35,074 nucleotides of DNA from Flavobacterium branchiophilum NBRC 15030 = ATCC 35035 (GTDB lineage: Bacteria; Bacteroidota; Bacteroidia; Flavobacteriales; Flavobacteriaceae): NCBI RefSeq assembly GCF_002217205.1, contig NZ_MUGT01000060.1, forward strand, positions 1 to 35,074. Direction: 5' to 3'. How positions within the stretch are numbered: position 1 is the stretch's first letter; every line of letters begins with the position of its first letter. The translations under genes were made by a program, and so were the position numbers. Below, piece by piece: positions 23,512 through 32,291 of this stretch. The notes under the pieces were generated by a model, which was not told the origin of the DNA, did no database searches, and saw only the letters and a program-made list of their open reading frames with translations.

Positions 23512-24324
23512 ATGAATGAAATTATACACTATTTTTCAAGCATACCGTCGAGTCATAGAGGATTTATACTTGCATTTGGTATAGCTATTTTTTGGATTAT
23601 TGAAAATATAAAGCCATTTCAAGCCTTTGATTATTTGAAATGGTCGCACGGTATTGTTAATATATTTTTTACAATAACTACAATTGTTGTTAATTTTATA
23701 TTAGCATTTATATTAATTATGGCATCGAGTTGGGTAACCCAACAGCATTTGGGGTTGTTGGCAATACTTGGAATTGAAAATATATGGGTTTATACCGTGA
23801 TGGGACTGCTGCTGATGGATTTTATTGGTGCTTATTTAGTGCATTATATAGAGCATAAAGTTCCTGTTTTATGGCGGTTGCACCTGATCCATCATTCTGA
23901 TCCATGGGTAGATACGACAACGGCAAACCGACACCATCCTGGCGAAAGTGTGGTGCGATTTGTGTTTACAACAATGGCTGTGATTGTGGTTGGAAGTCCT
24001 ATTTGGATGGTGTTTTTGTATCAAACGCTGTCTGTTGTAGCCACCCAATTTAATCATGCCAATGTGGCATTGCCAGACAAAATAGATCGGTTTTTGAGTT
24101 ATTTTATCGTTACACCCAATATGCACAAAGTTCACCATCATTATCAAATGCCTTACACCGATTCTAATTATGGTAATATTTTTTCGGTTTGGGACAGGCT
24201 TTTTGGAACTTTTAGCGAGCTTGAGGGTGGTGCTATTGTGTTTGGAATTGATACAGATATGGATAAAAACAACAATAATAGCATAATTTATTTGTTAAAA
24301 ATGCCGTTTTTTAACAAAAAATAA
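23512..24324 (+). CDS. fatty acid hydroxylase / sterol desaturase family membrane protein
   Basis: 270-aa membrane di-iron oxygenase. Histidine motifs: H111-YIE-H115, H124-LI-H127-H128, H141/H142, H182, and H205-KV-H208-H209. Helices lie at about 18-30, 48-70, 90-110 and 150-175. The end of the domain, NYGNIFSVWDRLFGTF, is shared with the AGMO-like protein at 15633, but here there is no C-terminal membrane extension. A TATTTTTG element ends 11 nt before the ATG. Substrate unknown: lipid hydroxylation or desaturation is all that can be said. Stands alone. Confidence 0.85.
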   Translation: MNEIIHYFSSIPSSHRGFILAFGIAIFWIIENIKPFQAFDYLKWSHGIVNIFFTITTIVVNFILAFILIMASSWVTQQHLGLLAILGIENIWVYTVMGLLLMDFIGAYLVHYIEHKVPVLWRLHLIHHSDPWVDTTTANRHHPGESVVRFVFTTMAVIVVGSPIWMVFLYQTLSVVATQFNHANVALPDKIDRFLSYFIVTPNMHKVHHHYQMPYTDSNYGNIFSVWDRLFGTFSELEGGAIVFGIDTDMDKNNNNSIIYLLKMPFFNKK

Positions 24325-24436
24325 ATTAATTTAATTTTTTTTAAACAATTTTAAAGAACCTATTATTTTTTTTCTTAATATTGAATTGAATTTATAACCC
24401 CTATAAAAAAAGAAATATCCTGAATTAATTTTCAAA

Positions 24437-24715
24437 ATGAAAAAGAGTAAAACCATAGAATTGACCTGGGATCAAAAGGAAAAATTGATTTCATTGGCAT
24501 TAGAAGAAAGAAACCCTTTCGAGATTATCAAAAAAGAACTTGGTGTTCAAGAAAAAGATGTTTTGGAAATCATGAAGAAAAAATTGCCAGCTGATAAATT
24601 TGAAGTTTGGAAAAAAAAGGCAAACGCTGCTAAACCAAAACCAAAACCAATAAAAATTGACGATTTTGATGATGAACTAGACGGTAAATACTATATCAAA
24701 AATAAATTTGATTAA
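24437..24715 (+). CDS. TIGR03643 (DUF2805) family protein
   Basis: 92-aa small basic protein. LTWDQKEKLISLALEERNPFEII (helix-rich, about 9-31) followed by ELGVQEKDVLEIMKKKL resembles a helix-turn-helix-like fold of the TIGR03643/DUF2805 family; a lysine/proline linker (KAKPKPKPKPIK-like, about 66-74) and an acidic tail DDFDDELDG follow. Function unknown. Monocistronic, closed by a terminator. Confidence 0.75.
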   Translation: MKKSKTIELTWDQKEKLISLALEERNPFEIIKKELGVQEKDVLEIMKKKLPADKFEVWKKKANAAKPKPKPIKIDDFDDELDGKYYIKNKFD

Positions 24716-24718
24716 ACG

Positions 24719-24744
24719 AAACTCCCTCCTTTGGGAGTTTTTTT
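24719..24744 (+). terminator. terminator after the TIGR03643 gene
   Basis: Eight-bp stem AAACTCCC (24719-24726) / GGGAGTTT (24733-24740), 6-nt loop TCCTTT, then T-run. Confidence 0.8.
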
Positions 24745-24834
24745 GTGCTTGAAAGTGATTTTTTTTAAAATAATTATACATTATATTAATTTGTATTTGA
24801 ATATTGTTTAACTTAGTATAAATAATATTCAAAT

Positions 24835-25101
24835 ATGATTCCGAAACTTCCCATACAATGTCCGAGTTGCGAAAACGTGCTGTTGGTTAGACAACTGATA
24901 TGCGAAAACTGCGAAACAACCGTTTCTGGACGCTATATGCTGCCTGTTTTTTTGAAGTTGACGGAAGAGGAGCAACAGTTTATTTTACAATTTTTGATTT
25001 CGAGTGGCAGTTTAAAAGAAATGGCTGCAAAAATGTCGATTAGTTATCCCACTGTTCGAAATAAATTAGATGATATTATTGAAAAAATATCAAATTTATA
25101 A
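24835..25101 (+). CDS. DUF2089 zinc-ribbon/helix-turn-helix protein
   Basis: 88-aa protein. Zinc ribbon C9-PS-C12 and C23-EN-C26, followed by GRYMLPVFLKLTEEEQQFI and an HTH (SLKEMAAKMSISYPTVRNKLD, about 57-77). This is the DUF2089 layout, a likely small DNA-binding regulator. It is first in a tight four-gene operon (gaps 20, 4 and 5 nt) encoding a membrane protein, a secreted hydrolase and a PH-like membrane protein. It may regulate the operon. Targets unknown. Confidence 0.85.
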   Translation: MIPKLPIQCPSCENVLLVRQLICENCETTVSGRYMLPVFLKLTEEEQQFILQFLISSGSLKEMAAKMSISYPTVRNKLDDIIEKISNL

Positions 25102-25121
25102 ATTTAAATACAATCAAAAAA

Positions 25122-25697
25122 ATGTTTCTTACTTTAATCTATCCATATACCAAATTTACTGACAACAAACTACTTTTATTTGGTTTTATTGCTACGTTTA
25201 TAGGTATTATATTGGGCAATTATTTTAATGTCAGATACGATGGTGCTATTGATTTGCATTTTGTTGGACAAACCAATCTAAAAACCACTGGTCTTGATTT
25301 GACAATCGATATTGGTGTAATTACTTTATTTTTATTTATATTTGGCATAATAATTAACAAAAAAACACGAATTTTAGATGTATTTATAGGTTGCCTTATT
25401 GCTCGATTTCCATTTTATTTGCTCACCATGTGTAATTTTAACAATCGTTTTTATACTATTTCCCAAAAATTAATTACCAAAGGCAATACTAATTGTTTGA
25501 CTTCAACCGACGCTGCTGTATTGTTGGTTGTATCGTTTTTAGTCATTTTGAGTTTGATTTGGTTTTTTGTTTTATCTTATAATGGTTTTAAAATAGCTAC
25601 AAATTTGAAAAATAAATTACATATTATCTATTATATAATTGCAATTTTTATAGCCGAAATAATTTCAAAATATTTAATAATTACATATAACACTTAA
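25122..25697 (+). CDS. multi-pass membrane protein of unknown function (DUF2089 operon)
   Basis: 191-aa hydrophobic protein with about five to six helices (about 18-38, 65-82, 88-107, 130-153, 165-185). I recognise no family with confidence; it has YIP1-like character. Start ATG 25122 is 20 nt after the DUF2089 gene, and the next gene begins four bases after the stop. DUF2089 genes often precede membrane proteins, so it may be the target or anti-regulator of the HTH protein; inference from position only. Confidence 0.7.
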   Translation: MFLTLIYPYTKFTDNKLLLFGFIATFIGIILGNYFNVRYDGAIDLHFVGQTNLKTTGLDLTIDIGVITLFLFIFGIIINKKTRILDVFIGCLIARFPFYLLTMCNFNNRFYTISQKLITKGNTNCLTSTDAAVLLVVSFLVILSLIWFFVLSYNGFKIATNLKNKLHIIYYIIAIFIAEIISKYLIITYNT

Positions 25698-25701
25698 AAA
25701 A

Positions 25702-26631
25702 ATGAAAAAAATTATACTGATTATACTGCTTTTTGTTGTAAAAAATACACATGCACAAGACCTTAAAACAGTTGAAATATCAATCAATCCATTGATAAAT
25801 GGCACCTTATTTGAGCCAAACCAAATAACTAGTCAAACACCGCTAGTTATAGTAATTGCAGGCTCTGGACCAACCGATAGAAACGGCAATGCTCCAGGCA
25901 TGACTAATAATTCATTGAAATATGTAGCCCAAGAATTGGCAAAAAATAAAATAGCCTGTTTTAGTTTTGACAAACGGATTATTGCCCAAATGAAAAATGG
26001 AACTGTAAACGAAAAAGAATTGAGCTTTGATACTTTTGTTGCAGATACAAAAGACGTATGCCAATATTTTATACAACAAAAAAAATACAGCAAAATAATC
26101 CTTGCAGGCCATAGCGAAGGGGCTTTGATTGGGATGTTAGCGGCACCTAATTTGGCTCAAGCTTACATTTCTATTGCTGGTGCTGGACGCACAATAGACG
26201 ATATTATAGTAGAACAAATAGACAAACAGGCCCCTAGCATGAAAAACGAAGTGAGACAATGTTTAGACGTATTGAAACAAGGTAAAACATTTGAACTGAA
26301 AAATCAAATGTTGGCCTCGCAATTTAGAGAAAGTGTTCAGCCGTATATGATTTCGTGGATCAAATACAACCCACAACATGAAATAAAAAAATTAAATATT
26401 CCTACATTAATAATTAATGGAACAAAAGATATTCAAGTAAATAGCACCGATGCAAATTTGTTAAAGGCCTCAAAACCCGACGCTCAATTGGCAATTATTG
26501 ACAACATGAACCACATATTTAGACACATCAAAGGCGATAATGCCGAAAATATAGCTTCTTATTCCAACCCCGATTTGCCTATTGACACAGAATTAGCAAA
26601 AACTATCATTACATTTATTAATAAATTATAA
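25702..26631 (+). CDS. secreted alpha/beta hydrolase
   Basis: 309-aa exported serine hydrolase with a signal peptide ending about residue 19 (THAQ). Oxyanion region IAGSGPTDRNGN (about 52-63), nucleophile S138 in GHSEG (136-140), acid D243 in NGTKDIQV, and histidine H271 or H275 near MNHIFRH. It belongs to the broad peptidase/esterase-like alpha/beta family common in Bacteroidota. It is the third gene of the DUF2089 operon. Substrate unknown; periplasmic location is inferred from the signal. Confidence 0.85.
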   Translation: MKKIILIILLFVVKNTHAQDLKTVEISINPLINGTLFEPNQITSQTPLVIVIAGSGPTDRNGNAPGMTNNSLKYVAQELAKNKIACFSFDKRIIAQMKNGTVNEKELSFDTFVADTKDVCQYFIQQKKYSKIILAGHSEGALIGMLAAPNLAQAYISIAGAGRTIDDIIVEQIDKQAPSMKNEVRQCLDVLKQGKTFELKNQMLASQFRESVQPYMISWIKYNPQHEIKKLNIPTLIINGTKDIQVNSTDANLLKASKPDAQLAIIDNMNHIFRHIKGDNAENIASYSNPDLPIDTELAKTIITFINKL

Positions 26632-26636
26632 GTATT

Positions 26637-27125
26637 ATGGATTTTCAAACAACGTTAGATAATCAAACCAAATGGATAACTGCGGGGGTATATGCCTTGT
26701 TTTTGGGCCTTATTTGTTTTACACTTTTTTTTGATACATTTGAAATAGTAACCGCAATTATACTTTTATTTATCCTAACCGTAATGACTATTGCAACGCT
26801 ATATTATAAACCCAAAACAATAGCAATTCATGACAACGAAATCATTATCAAAAGACCAATTGGAAATGTAATATTAAAACGAACCAACATTGCATCGATT
26901 CAAATATTAAAAAAAAATGACCTAAAATGGAGTGTTAGAACCTTTGGAATTGGTGGATTTTTTGGTTATTATGGTGCATTTTGGAATAAAAAATATGGCA
27001 CAATGACCTGGTATTTGACCCGCAGAAATGCCATGATCATGATTACTACAATTTCCAATTCAAAAATTTTGATCAGTCCAGATCAAGTGGATTTATTTGT
27101 AACAACTTACCAGAAAAAGGATTAA
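26637..27125 (+). CDS. membrane protein with bacterial PH-like domain
   Basis: 162 aa. Two helices near the N-terminus (about 14-55) are followed by a soluble beta-rich domain: KTIAIHDNEIIIKRP, then ILKRTNIASIQI, SVRTFGIGGFFGYYGAF and TWYLTRRNAMIMI. This pattern matches the bacterial PH (bPH_5-type) domain. Last gene of the DUF2089 operon, 5 nt after the hydrolase. Function unknown; PH-like domains often mediate lipid or protein contact at the membrane. Confidence 0.75.
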   Translation: MDFQTTLDNQTKWITAGVYALFLGLICFTLFFDTFEIVTAIILLFILTVMTIATLYYKPKTIAIHDNEIIIKRPIGNVILKRTNIASIQILKKNDLKWSVRTFGIGGFFGYYGAFWNKKYGTMTWYLTRRNAMIMITTISNSKILISPDQVDLFVTTYQKKD

Positions 27126-27164
27126 AAAAAAGCCTCAAATGTATAAACATTTTAGGCTTTTTTA
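27124..27164 (+). terminator. bidirectional terminator between the bPH gene and ettA
   Basis: A-tract plus AGCCT (27131-27135) pairs with AGGCT plus T-tract (27154-27164); an inner stem AAATGT/ACATTT closes the loop. Symmetric tracts suit both convergent genes. Confidence 0.8.
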
Positions 27165-27168
27165 TAGG

Positions 27169-28863
27169 TTAATCTCTAATTAACTTTCTGTATTTGATAC
27201 GTTTAGGAGTTAAATCACCCCCAAGACGTTTCTTTTTATTTTCTTCATACTCTGAAAAACTGCCTTCAAAGAAATACACTTCAGAATTGCCTTCAAATGC
27301 TAAAATATGTGTACAAATCCTATCTAAAAACCATCTGTCGTGAGAAATAACAACAGCACAGCCCGCAAAATTTTCTAATCCTTCTTCTAAAGCTCGTAAG
27401 GTATTGATATCCAAATCATTTGTAGGCTCATCTAGCAACAGTACATTACCTTCTTCCTTTAGCGTCATGGCCAAATGCAAACGATTTCTTTCGCCACCAG
27501 AAAGCATGGATACTTTTTTATTTTGGTCGCTTCCACCAAAGTTAAAACGACTCAAATAAGCTCTAGAATTGACTTGTTTGCCGCCCATCATGATAAGCTC
27601 CTGACCGTCTGCAAAATTTTCCCAAATGGATTTATTAGGATCAATATTGCTGTGAGATTGATCTACATAAGCTATTTTTACCGTGTCGCCAATGGCAAAA
27701 CTACCCTTATCAGGTTTTTCTTCGTTCATTATCATTTTGAAAATGGTTGATTTTCCTGCACCATTAGGCCCAATGATTCCCACAATTCCTGCTTGAGGCA
27801 AAGTAAAGTTTAAATTGTCATACAATAATTTATCACCAAAAGATTTTGCAACTCCCTGAGCTTCAATAACATTTGTACCCAATCGAGGGCCATTTGGAAT
27901 ATAAATCTCCAGTTTTTCATCTAATTGTTTTTGATCTTCATTAAGCAATTTATCATAATTTTGCAAACGGGCTTTTTGTTTAGTTTGACGGCCTTTTGCC
28001 CCTTGTTTTACCCATTCTAACTCCCTTTCAAGCGTTTTTCTACGTTTTGAAGCTACTTTTTCTTCCATTGCCATCCGATTTGATTTTTGATCGAGCCACG
28101 AAGAATAATTTCCTTTCCAAGGAATGCCCTCTCCTCTATCCAATTCTAAAATCCAACCTGCAACATTATCAAGGAAGTACCTATCGTGTGTTACGGCAAT
28201 TACTGTACCCGAATATTGAGCCAAATGTTGCTCCAACCACAAAACACTTTCTGCATCAAGGTGGTTTGTTGGTTCGTCAAGTAGCAATATATCAGGTTGT
28301 TGCAACAACAATCTACACAATGCTACCCTTCTACGCTCGCCACCAGAAAGGTTTTTTATAGGGGTGTCGGCATCAGGAGTTCGCAAAGCATCCATAGCTA
28401 TTTCGAGTTTGGTATCAATTTCCCAAGCCCCAAGAGCAACAATTTTATCTTGCAAATCGGCTTGTCTGTCCATCAATTGTTGCATTTTATCTGCATTTTC
28501 ATAAACTTCTGGAAGCCCAAAACTATCGTTTATAGTATTAAACTCCTCTAATATAGCCATTGTTTCGGCAACACCTTCCCTTACAATTTCAATTACAGTT
28601 TTGGATTCATCCAATTGTGGTTCTTGTTCTAAATAGCCCACAGAATAACCAGGCTGAAACACAATATCGCCCTGATAATTTTTATCTACACCTGCAATTA
28701 TTCGTAATAAACTAGATTTTCCAGAGCCATTAAGACCTAAAATACCAATTTTAGCTCCATAAAAAAAACTTAAATAAATGTTTTTGAGTACTTGTTTATC
28801 GCTACTTGAGTAAGTTTTACTCAATTTTTGCATCGAAAATATTACTTTTTTATCGTCTGACAT
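27169..28863 (-). CDS. ettA: energy-dependent translational throttle protein EttA
   Basis: 564-aa ABC-F ATPase that binds the ribosomal E site and gates early elongation by ADP/ATP ratio. Two ABC domains: Walker A GLNGSGKSS (about 43-51), signature LSGGERRRVAL and Walker B ILLLDEPTNHLD; then the linker, second Walker A GPNGAGKST, signature LSGGERNRLHL and LLLDEPTNDLD. The arm region and basic C-terminus (KRIKYRKLIRD) fit EttA rather than Uup. Start ATG 28863, with a -7 element TATATTTG at 28893-28900. Monocistronic with a bidirectional terminator. Confidence 0.94.
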   Translation of the reverse strand: MSDDKKVIFSMQKLSKTYSSSDKQVLKNIYLSFFYGAKIGILGLNGSGKSSLLRIIAGVDKNYQGDIVFQPGYSVGYLEQEPQLDESKTVIEIVREGVAETMAILEEFNTINDSFGLPEVYENADKMQQLMDRQADLQDKIVALGAWEIDTKLEIAMDALRTPDADTPIKNLSGGERRRVALCRLLLQQPDILLLDEPTNHLDAESVLWLEQHLAQYSGTVIAVTHDRYFLDNVAGWILELDRGEGIPWKGNYSSWLDQKSNRMAMEEKVASKRRKTLERELEWVKQGAKGRQTKQKARLQNYDKLLNEDQKQLDEKLEIYIPNGPRLGTNVIEAQGVAKSFGDKLLYDNLNFTLPQAGIVGIIGPNGAGKSTIFKMIMNEEKPDKGSFAIGDTVKIAYVDQSHSNIDPNKSIWENFADGQELIMMGGKQVNSRAYLSRFNFGGSDQNKKVSMLSGGERNRLHLAMTLKEEGNVLLLDEPTNDLDINTLRALEEGLENFAGCAVVISHDRWFLDRICTHILAFEGNSEVYFFEGSFSEYEENKKKRLGGDLTPKRIKYRKLIRD

Positions 28864-28892
28864 ATCATTTGATTATTAATTTTTTGATGTTA

Positions 28893-28900
28893 CAAATATA
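28893..28900 (-). promoter_or_regulatory. -7 element for ettA
   Basis: Minus-strand TATATTTG, 29 nt upstream of ATG 28863. No clear -33. Confidence 0.4.
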
Positions 28901-28954
28901 GTTGATTATTAAAAAAAAAGTGATGCCTTTTTGGAAATTATTTTTTGAAAAAAA

Positions 28955-29518
28955 TCAAATTTTATTTTGTACACTTTTAGCAATGTTCCAAAAATTTACA
29001 TAACCTAAAAACAAAAATGCTCCAATCATATTTATCAATACATCTTTTTGACTGTCTGCACTACATGTACTTATAGGCAAATGCTGAAATTTGTTTTGAA
29101 AAAGTTCGTTTATTATTCCTAAAACATTGAATATCAAAAAGATTAAAATACTTTTTAAAACTGTTTTATTGCTTAAAATGTTGAAAATTTGTAAAACGTA
29201 ATGCAGCTGCATACATACAAAAATTGAAAATAGCAGATGTTCGCATATATTTTGCCAAAAACGAGAAAACCATTGGTCATTAATGGCATGAGATCGAACT
29301 AAAAAAATAAATACAAAATAGGACACAAAAAAAATGTTAGCATATTGGCTACTTTGATCATGTATATATATGTTTTGATGGTTTAAATATTCTAAAGATA
29401 CAATAAATACAAACAAATATACATTTAATATATAAATAGCTTGATAATTGATAGCAATTGCCAATGTCAAATACATCAACCGTATAAAAAATAATGGTTT
29501 AAATAATTGTTGAAACAT
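28955..29518 (-). CDS. membrane protein, possibly VanZ-like
   Basis: 187-aa protein with about five to six helices. The C-terminal segment IINELFQNKFQHLPIS followed by SQKDVLINMIGAFLFLG resembles the E-x2-Q ... D-x2-N-x2-G pattern of VanZ-like proteins; the match is partial. Its ATG shares one base with the stop of the TetR gene (TAATG), so translation is coupled. As last gene of the GH3-DUF4230-TetR run it may be under TetR control. Function unknown. Confidence 0.6.
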   Translation of the reverse strand: MFQQLFKPLFFIRLMYLTLAIAINYQAIYILNVYLFVFIVSLEYLNHQNIYIHDQSSQYANIFFVSYFVFIFLVRSHAINDQWFSRFWQNICEHLLFSIFVCMQLHYVLQIFNILSNKTVLKSILIFLIFNVLGIINELFQNKFQHLPISTCSADSQKDVLINMIGAFLFLGYVNFWNIAKSVQNKI

Positions 29519-30078
29519 TATACTATTCCTTTTAACAATATTTTTGTAATGTTTTGAGTTAATACAAGAGTATCTATGGAATTATTTTTATAATACCATA
29601 AATAAATACTTCTCAAAGTAGATAATATACTGAATAATATCACTTCTACATCTAAGTTTTGAATTTCACCCTTTTCGATACCGTTTTTTATAATTTGTCG
29701 TAAATTTTGTTCATATAAATTTCGCATTTTTATAAATTCTTGCAAATCATGATCATGCAAATGCATCCAATCGTTGTTAAGGCAAGCCAAATAATCAGAA
29801 TTTTCCACACTTATTTCGATGTGTAAGGCTATAATTTGCTCTAACTTTTGTATAGCATTTGATTCTGATGCTATAATCGATTGCATACCAAAAGTAAATT
29901 TTTGAGCCGTTTGAATAATAATTTCTACTAAGATTTCTTGTTTCGATTTGATATGATTGTATAAACTAGAGGCTTTTATACCCATATATTGTGCAATATC
30001 CCTTACGGTAACAGCACTATAACCTTTTTCGTGAAACAATTTTGAGGCTACTTGTATAATTTCTGATTTTCTATCCAA
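29518..30078 (-). CDS. TetR/AcrR family transcriptional regulator
   Basis: 186-aa helical repressor. N-terminal HTH: IIQVASKLFHEKGYSAVTV then DIAQYMGIKASSLYNHIKSK (about 27-46), with the typical YxHFxxK-like YNHIKSK. The rest is a ligand-binding helical domain. The only start consistent with the HTH is TTG at 30078; the upstream frame closes 9 bases earlier, and the next ATG (residue 32) falls inside the HTH. Located 12 nt after DUF4230 and 1 nt overlapping the VanZ-like gene. A 14-bp palindrome lies just before its start. Confidence 0.88.
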   Translation of the reverse strand: MDRKSEIIQVASKLFHEKGYSAVTVRDIAQYMGIKASSLYNHIKSKQEILVEIIIQTAQKFTFGMQSIIASESNAIQKLEQIIALHIEISVENSDYLACLNNDWMHLHDHDLQEFIKMRNLYEQNLRQIIKNGIEKGEIQNLDVEVILFSILSTLRSIYLWYYKNNSIDTLVLTQNITKILLKGIV

Positions 30079-30092
30079 AATAGTTTACTATT
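30079..30092. promoter_or_regulatory. perfect palindrome at the TetR start, possible operator
   Basis: AATAGT-TT-ACTATT immediately precedes the TTG start of the TetR gene and overlaps the DUF4230 stop. Dyad symmetry at a regulator's start is suggestive of an autoregulatory site, but AT-rich DNA makes chance palindromes common. Confidence 0.3.
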
Positions 30093-30705
30093 AGTTAATC
30101 ACTTTTTGTAGGGTGTTTTCGTTGATGGTGTTGCCTTGATATTGCAACTTCCAGCCCATAGCATTGGACATGATTAAAATTTTAGATAATTCGCTTATCA
30201 GTCTGTTTTGTGCATTAGATTTTAATGTAGATTGAGCTACTTTCTTACTTAAACTGGCTTTTACCGATTCGCTAATTTTATTATAATCATCGCCCGAAAA
30301 TGGATTTAAAGTACTTTGATCCACATCATAAAATTGAATATTGGGGTTGATTTTGATTTCTTCTTTTGGAATAGATACAATCGTTATGGTTTTGGTTTCA
30401 TTGTTAATGTCGTATTTCATCAAATGTAAATCATAGGAAACTGTAACATCTGCATTAACAACAATTAAAGCTTTTTTTTCAAATGAAACCAAATCCATCA
30501 GGTATTTTTTTTGATCCTTATAGGTTATCACTTCCGAAAAATGCCCTTCTGTAACAACTAATTTTCCTACATTTACATTTTTTTGTTGCAGTAATTTTGC
30601 ACTATCATCAAAAGTGCTACTGTCTGTTTTTTTAAATTCGCAAAATTTAAATAATAAAATTATTATTAAAATTCCTACAACAGCATATAGAATTCTTCTT
30701 AACAT
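30091..30705 (-). CDS. DUF4230 domain-containing protein
   Basis: 204-aa membrane-anchored protein: one N-terminal helix (about 3-18), then the DUF4230 domain (about 35-175), with GKLVVTEGHFSEVITYKD near its start and VSYDLHLMKYD in the middle. Common in Bacteroidota; function unknown. ATG 30705 is chosen over a TTG at 30738 because the helix and domain begin after it. It lies between GH3 (49 nt upstream) and TetR (12 nt downstream), a likely operon. Confidence 0.85.
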   Translation of the reverse strand: MLRRILYAVVGILIIILLFKFCEFKKTDSSTFDDSAKLLQQKNVNVGKLVVTEGHFSEVITYKDQKKYLMDLVSFEKKALIVVNADVTVSYDLHLMKYDINNETKTITIVSIPKEEIKINPNIQFYDVDQSTLNPFSGDDYNKISESVKASLSKKVAQSTLKSNAQNRLISELSKILIMSNAMGWKLQYQGNTINENTLQKVIN

Positions 30706-30753
30706 TGGTATTTGATATAAAATTAAAATAATATTCAAAAATAAGCATTATAT

Positions 30754-32268
30754 CTAAATTGGAGTTGCCTTTTGAATATTATTTTGCATATAAATCATAT
30801 CAGCAATTTTTCTATCGTTAGATAATCTGGGTATTTTATTTTGTCCACCCAATTTTCCGATAGATTTCATATAATGTTGAAATCCGTTTTTGGACACTGG
30901 TGTAACTATTAATTTTCTTAAAACTTTTCCTGTAATTAAATCATCATAATATATATTTTGCTTACGCATGGCATTGTCAATATGTAAAGCAAATTGTGCA
31001 ATATCTTCGGGTATATTTTCAAATTCAATAAGCCATTCATGATACGGAAGTCCTTGATCTGGAGTAATTTGAGGAGCAACAGTAAATTCGTTGATACTAA
31101 TATTTGAATGTAAAAGTGCTTCGTTTAAGGCACATTCGACTTCTTTTCCAATAACATGTTCGCCAAAAGCCGAAATAAAATGTTTGACTCTTCCCGAAAC
31201 CACCACCCGATGGGGGGAAAGCGATGTAAATCGAACGGTGTCACCCATATTATAGGCCCAAAGCCCCGCATTAGTCGAAATAATTAATACATAATCCACT
31301 CCTATTTCAACCGTTCCAATAGGGTACCTTTTGGGTTTTTTATCATAAAATTCATTTAATTTGATAAATTCATAAAAAATACCTGAATTTAACAATAGCA
31401 ACATCCCATTATCTGAAGGATTATCTTGGTATGCAAAAAATCCTTCCGAAGCCGGAAACAATTCAATCGAATCGACTTTTTTGCCAATTAATTTTTCAAA
31501 TTTATGCTTATAAGGTTCAAAATTAACACCACCATATATAAATAAATCAAAGTTTTTAAATACCTCTGAAATATTTTTATCAGTTTTTTCATTTATTTTT
31601 TCAAAATACATTTGAACCCACGACGGTATTCCTGAAATTACCGTCATGTCTTGGTTTACAGTTTCCTTTACAATCTGATTTACTTTAGTTTCCCAATCGT
31701 CAATGCAATTGGTTTCCCACGATGGCATTCTATTATTTTGTAAATATTTAGGTACATAGTGTGCCACAATACCCGATAATCTACCAAAATTTGTGCCATT
31801 TTTTTGATGTAATTCGGGGCTTCCTTGCAAAAATATCATTTTACCATCTACAAATTTACTTTTTTTTGTATGATAAATGTAACTCAAAATTGCATTCCGA
31901 GCCGCCTGAATGTGGTAGGGCAAAGATTCTTTTGTAAGCGGAATGTATTTTGCACCTGATGTTGTACCCGATGTTTTGGCAAAATATAACGGCTTTCCTT
32001 TCCATAAAACGTCTTTTTGACCCGCAATTACCTTTTCTATGTAAGGTTTTATTTCTTCGTAATCGTTTATAGGCACTTGATTTACAAAATCATCGTAGTT
32101 TTTAATGTTGCTAAAATGATGTTTTTTACCAAATGCTGTGTTTGTTGCTTCTTTAATTAAACTTTTAAAAACTTTTTGTTGTGTTTCAACAGGGTTTTGT
32201 GCCCATTTTTGTGTTTTGATATGAACAATTTGTGCCAATATCTGTGCTGCAATTGATTTAAACGACAT
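30754..32268 (-). CDS. GH3 auxin-responsive promoter family protein (acyl-adenylating, ANL-like)
   Basis: 504-aa protein of the GH3 family, which in plants adenylates acids and conjugates them to amino acids. The ATP-binding motif KTSGTTSGAKYIPLT (about 101-115) and the later WAYNMGDTVRF and GEHVIGKEVE are the GH3 hallmarks. ATG 32268 preferred: the seven preceding residues after TTG 32289 lie next to the upstream stop. In Bacteroidota the substrate is unknown; conjugation of an acyl acid is inferred from the family only. It is 23 nt after the truncated M23-like gene. Confidence 0.9.
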   Translation of the reverse strand: MSFKSIAAQILAQIVHIKTQKWAQNPVETQQKVFKSLIKEATNTAFGKKHHFSNIKNYDDFVNQVPINDYEEIKPYIEKVIAGQKDVLWKGKPLYFAKTSGTTSGAKYIPLTKESLPYHIQAARNAILSYIYHTKKSKFVDGKMIFLQGSPELHQKNGTNFGRLSGIVAHYVPKYLQNNRMPSWETNCIDDWETKVNQIVKETVNQDMTVISGIPSWVQMYFEKINEKTDKNISEVFKNFDLFIYGGVNFEPYKHKFEKLIGKKVDSIELFPASEGFFAYQDNPSDNGMLLLLNSGIFYEFIKLNEFYDKKPKRYPIGTVEIGVDYVLIISTNAGLWAYNMGDTVRFTSLSPHRVVVSGRVKHFISAFGEHVIGKEVECALNEALLHSNISINEFTVAPQITPDQGLPYHEWLIEFENIPEDIAQFALHIDNAMRKQNIYYDDLITGKVLRKLIVTPVSKNGFQHYMKSIGKLGGQNKIPRLSNDRKIADMIYMQNNIQKATPI

Positions 32269-32291
32269 GATTTTATGTAAGTTTGACAACG

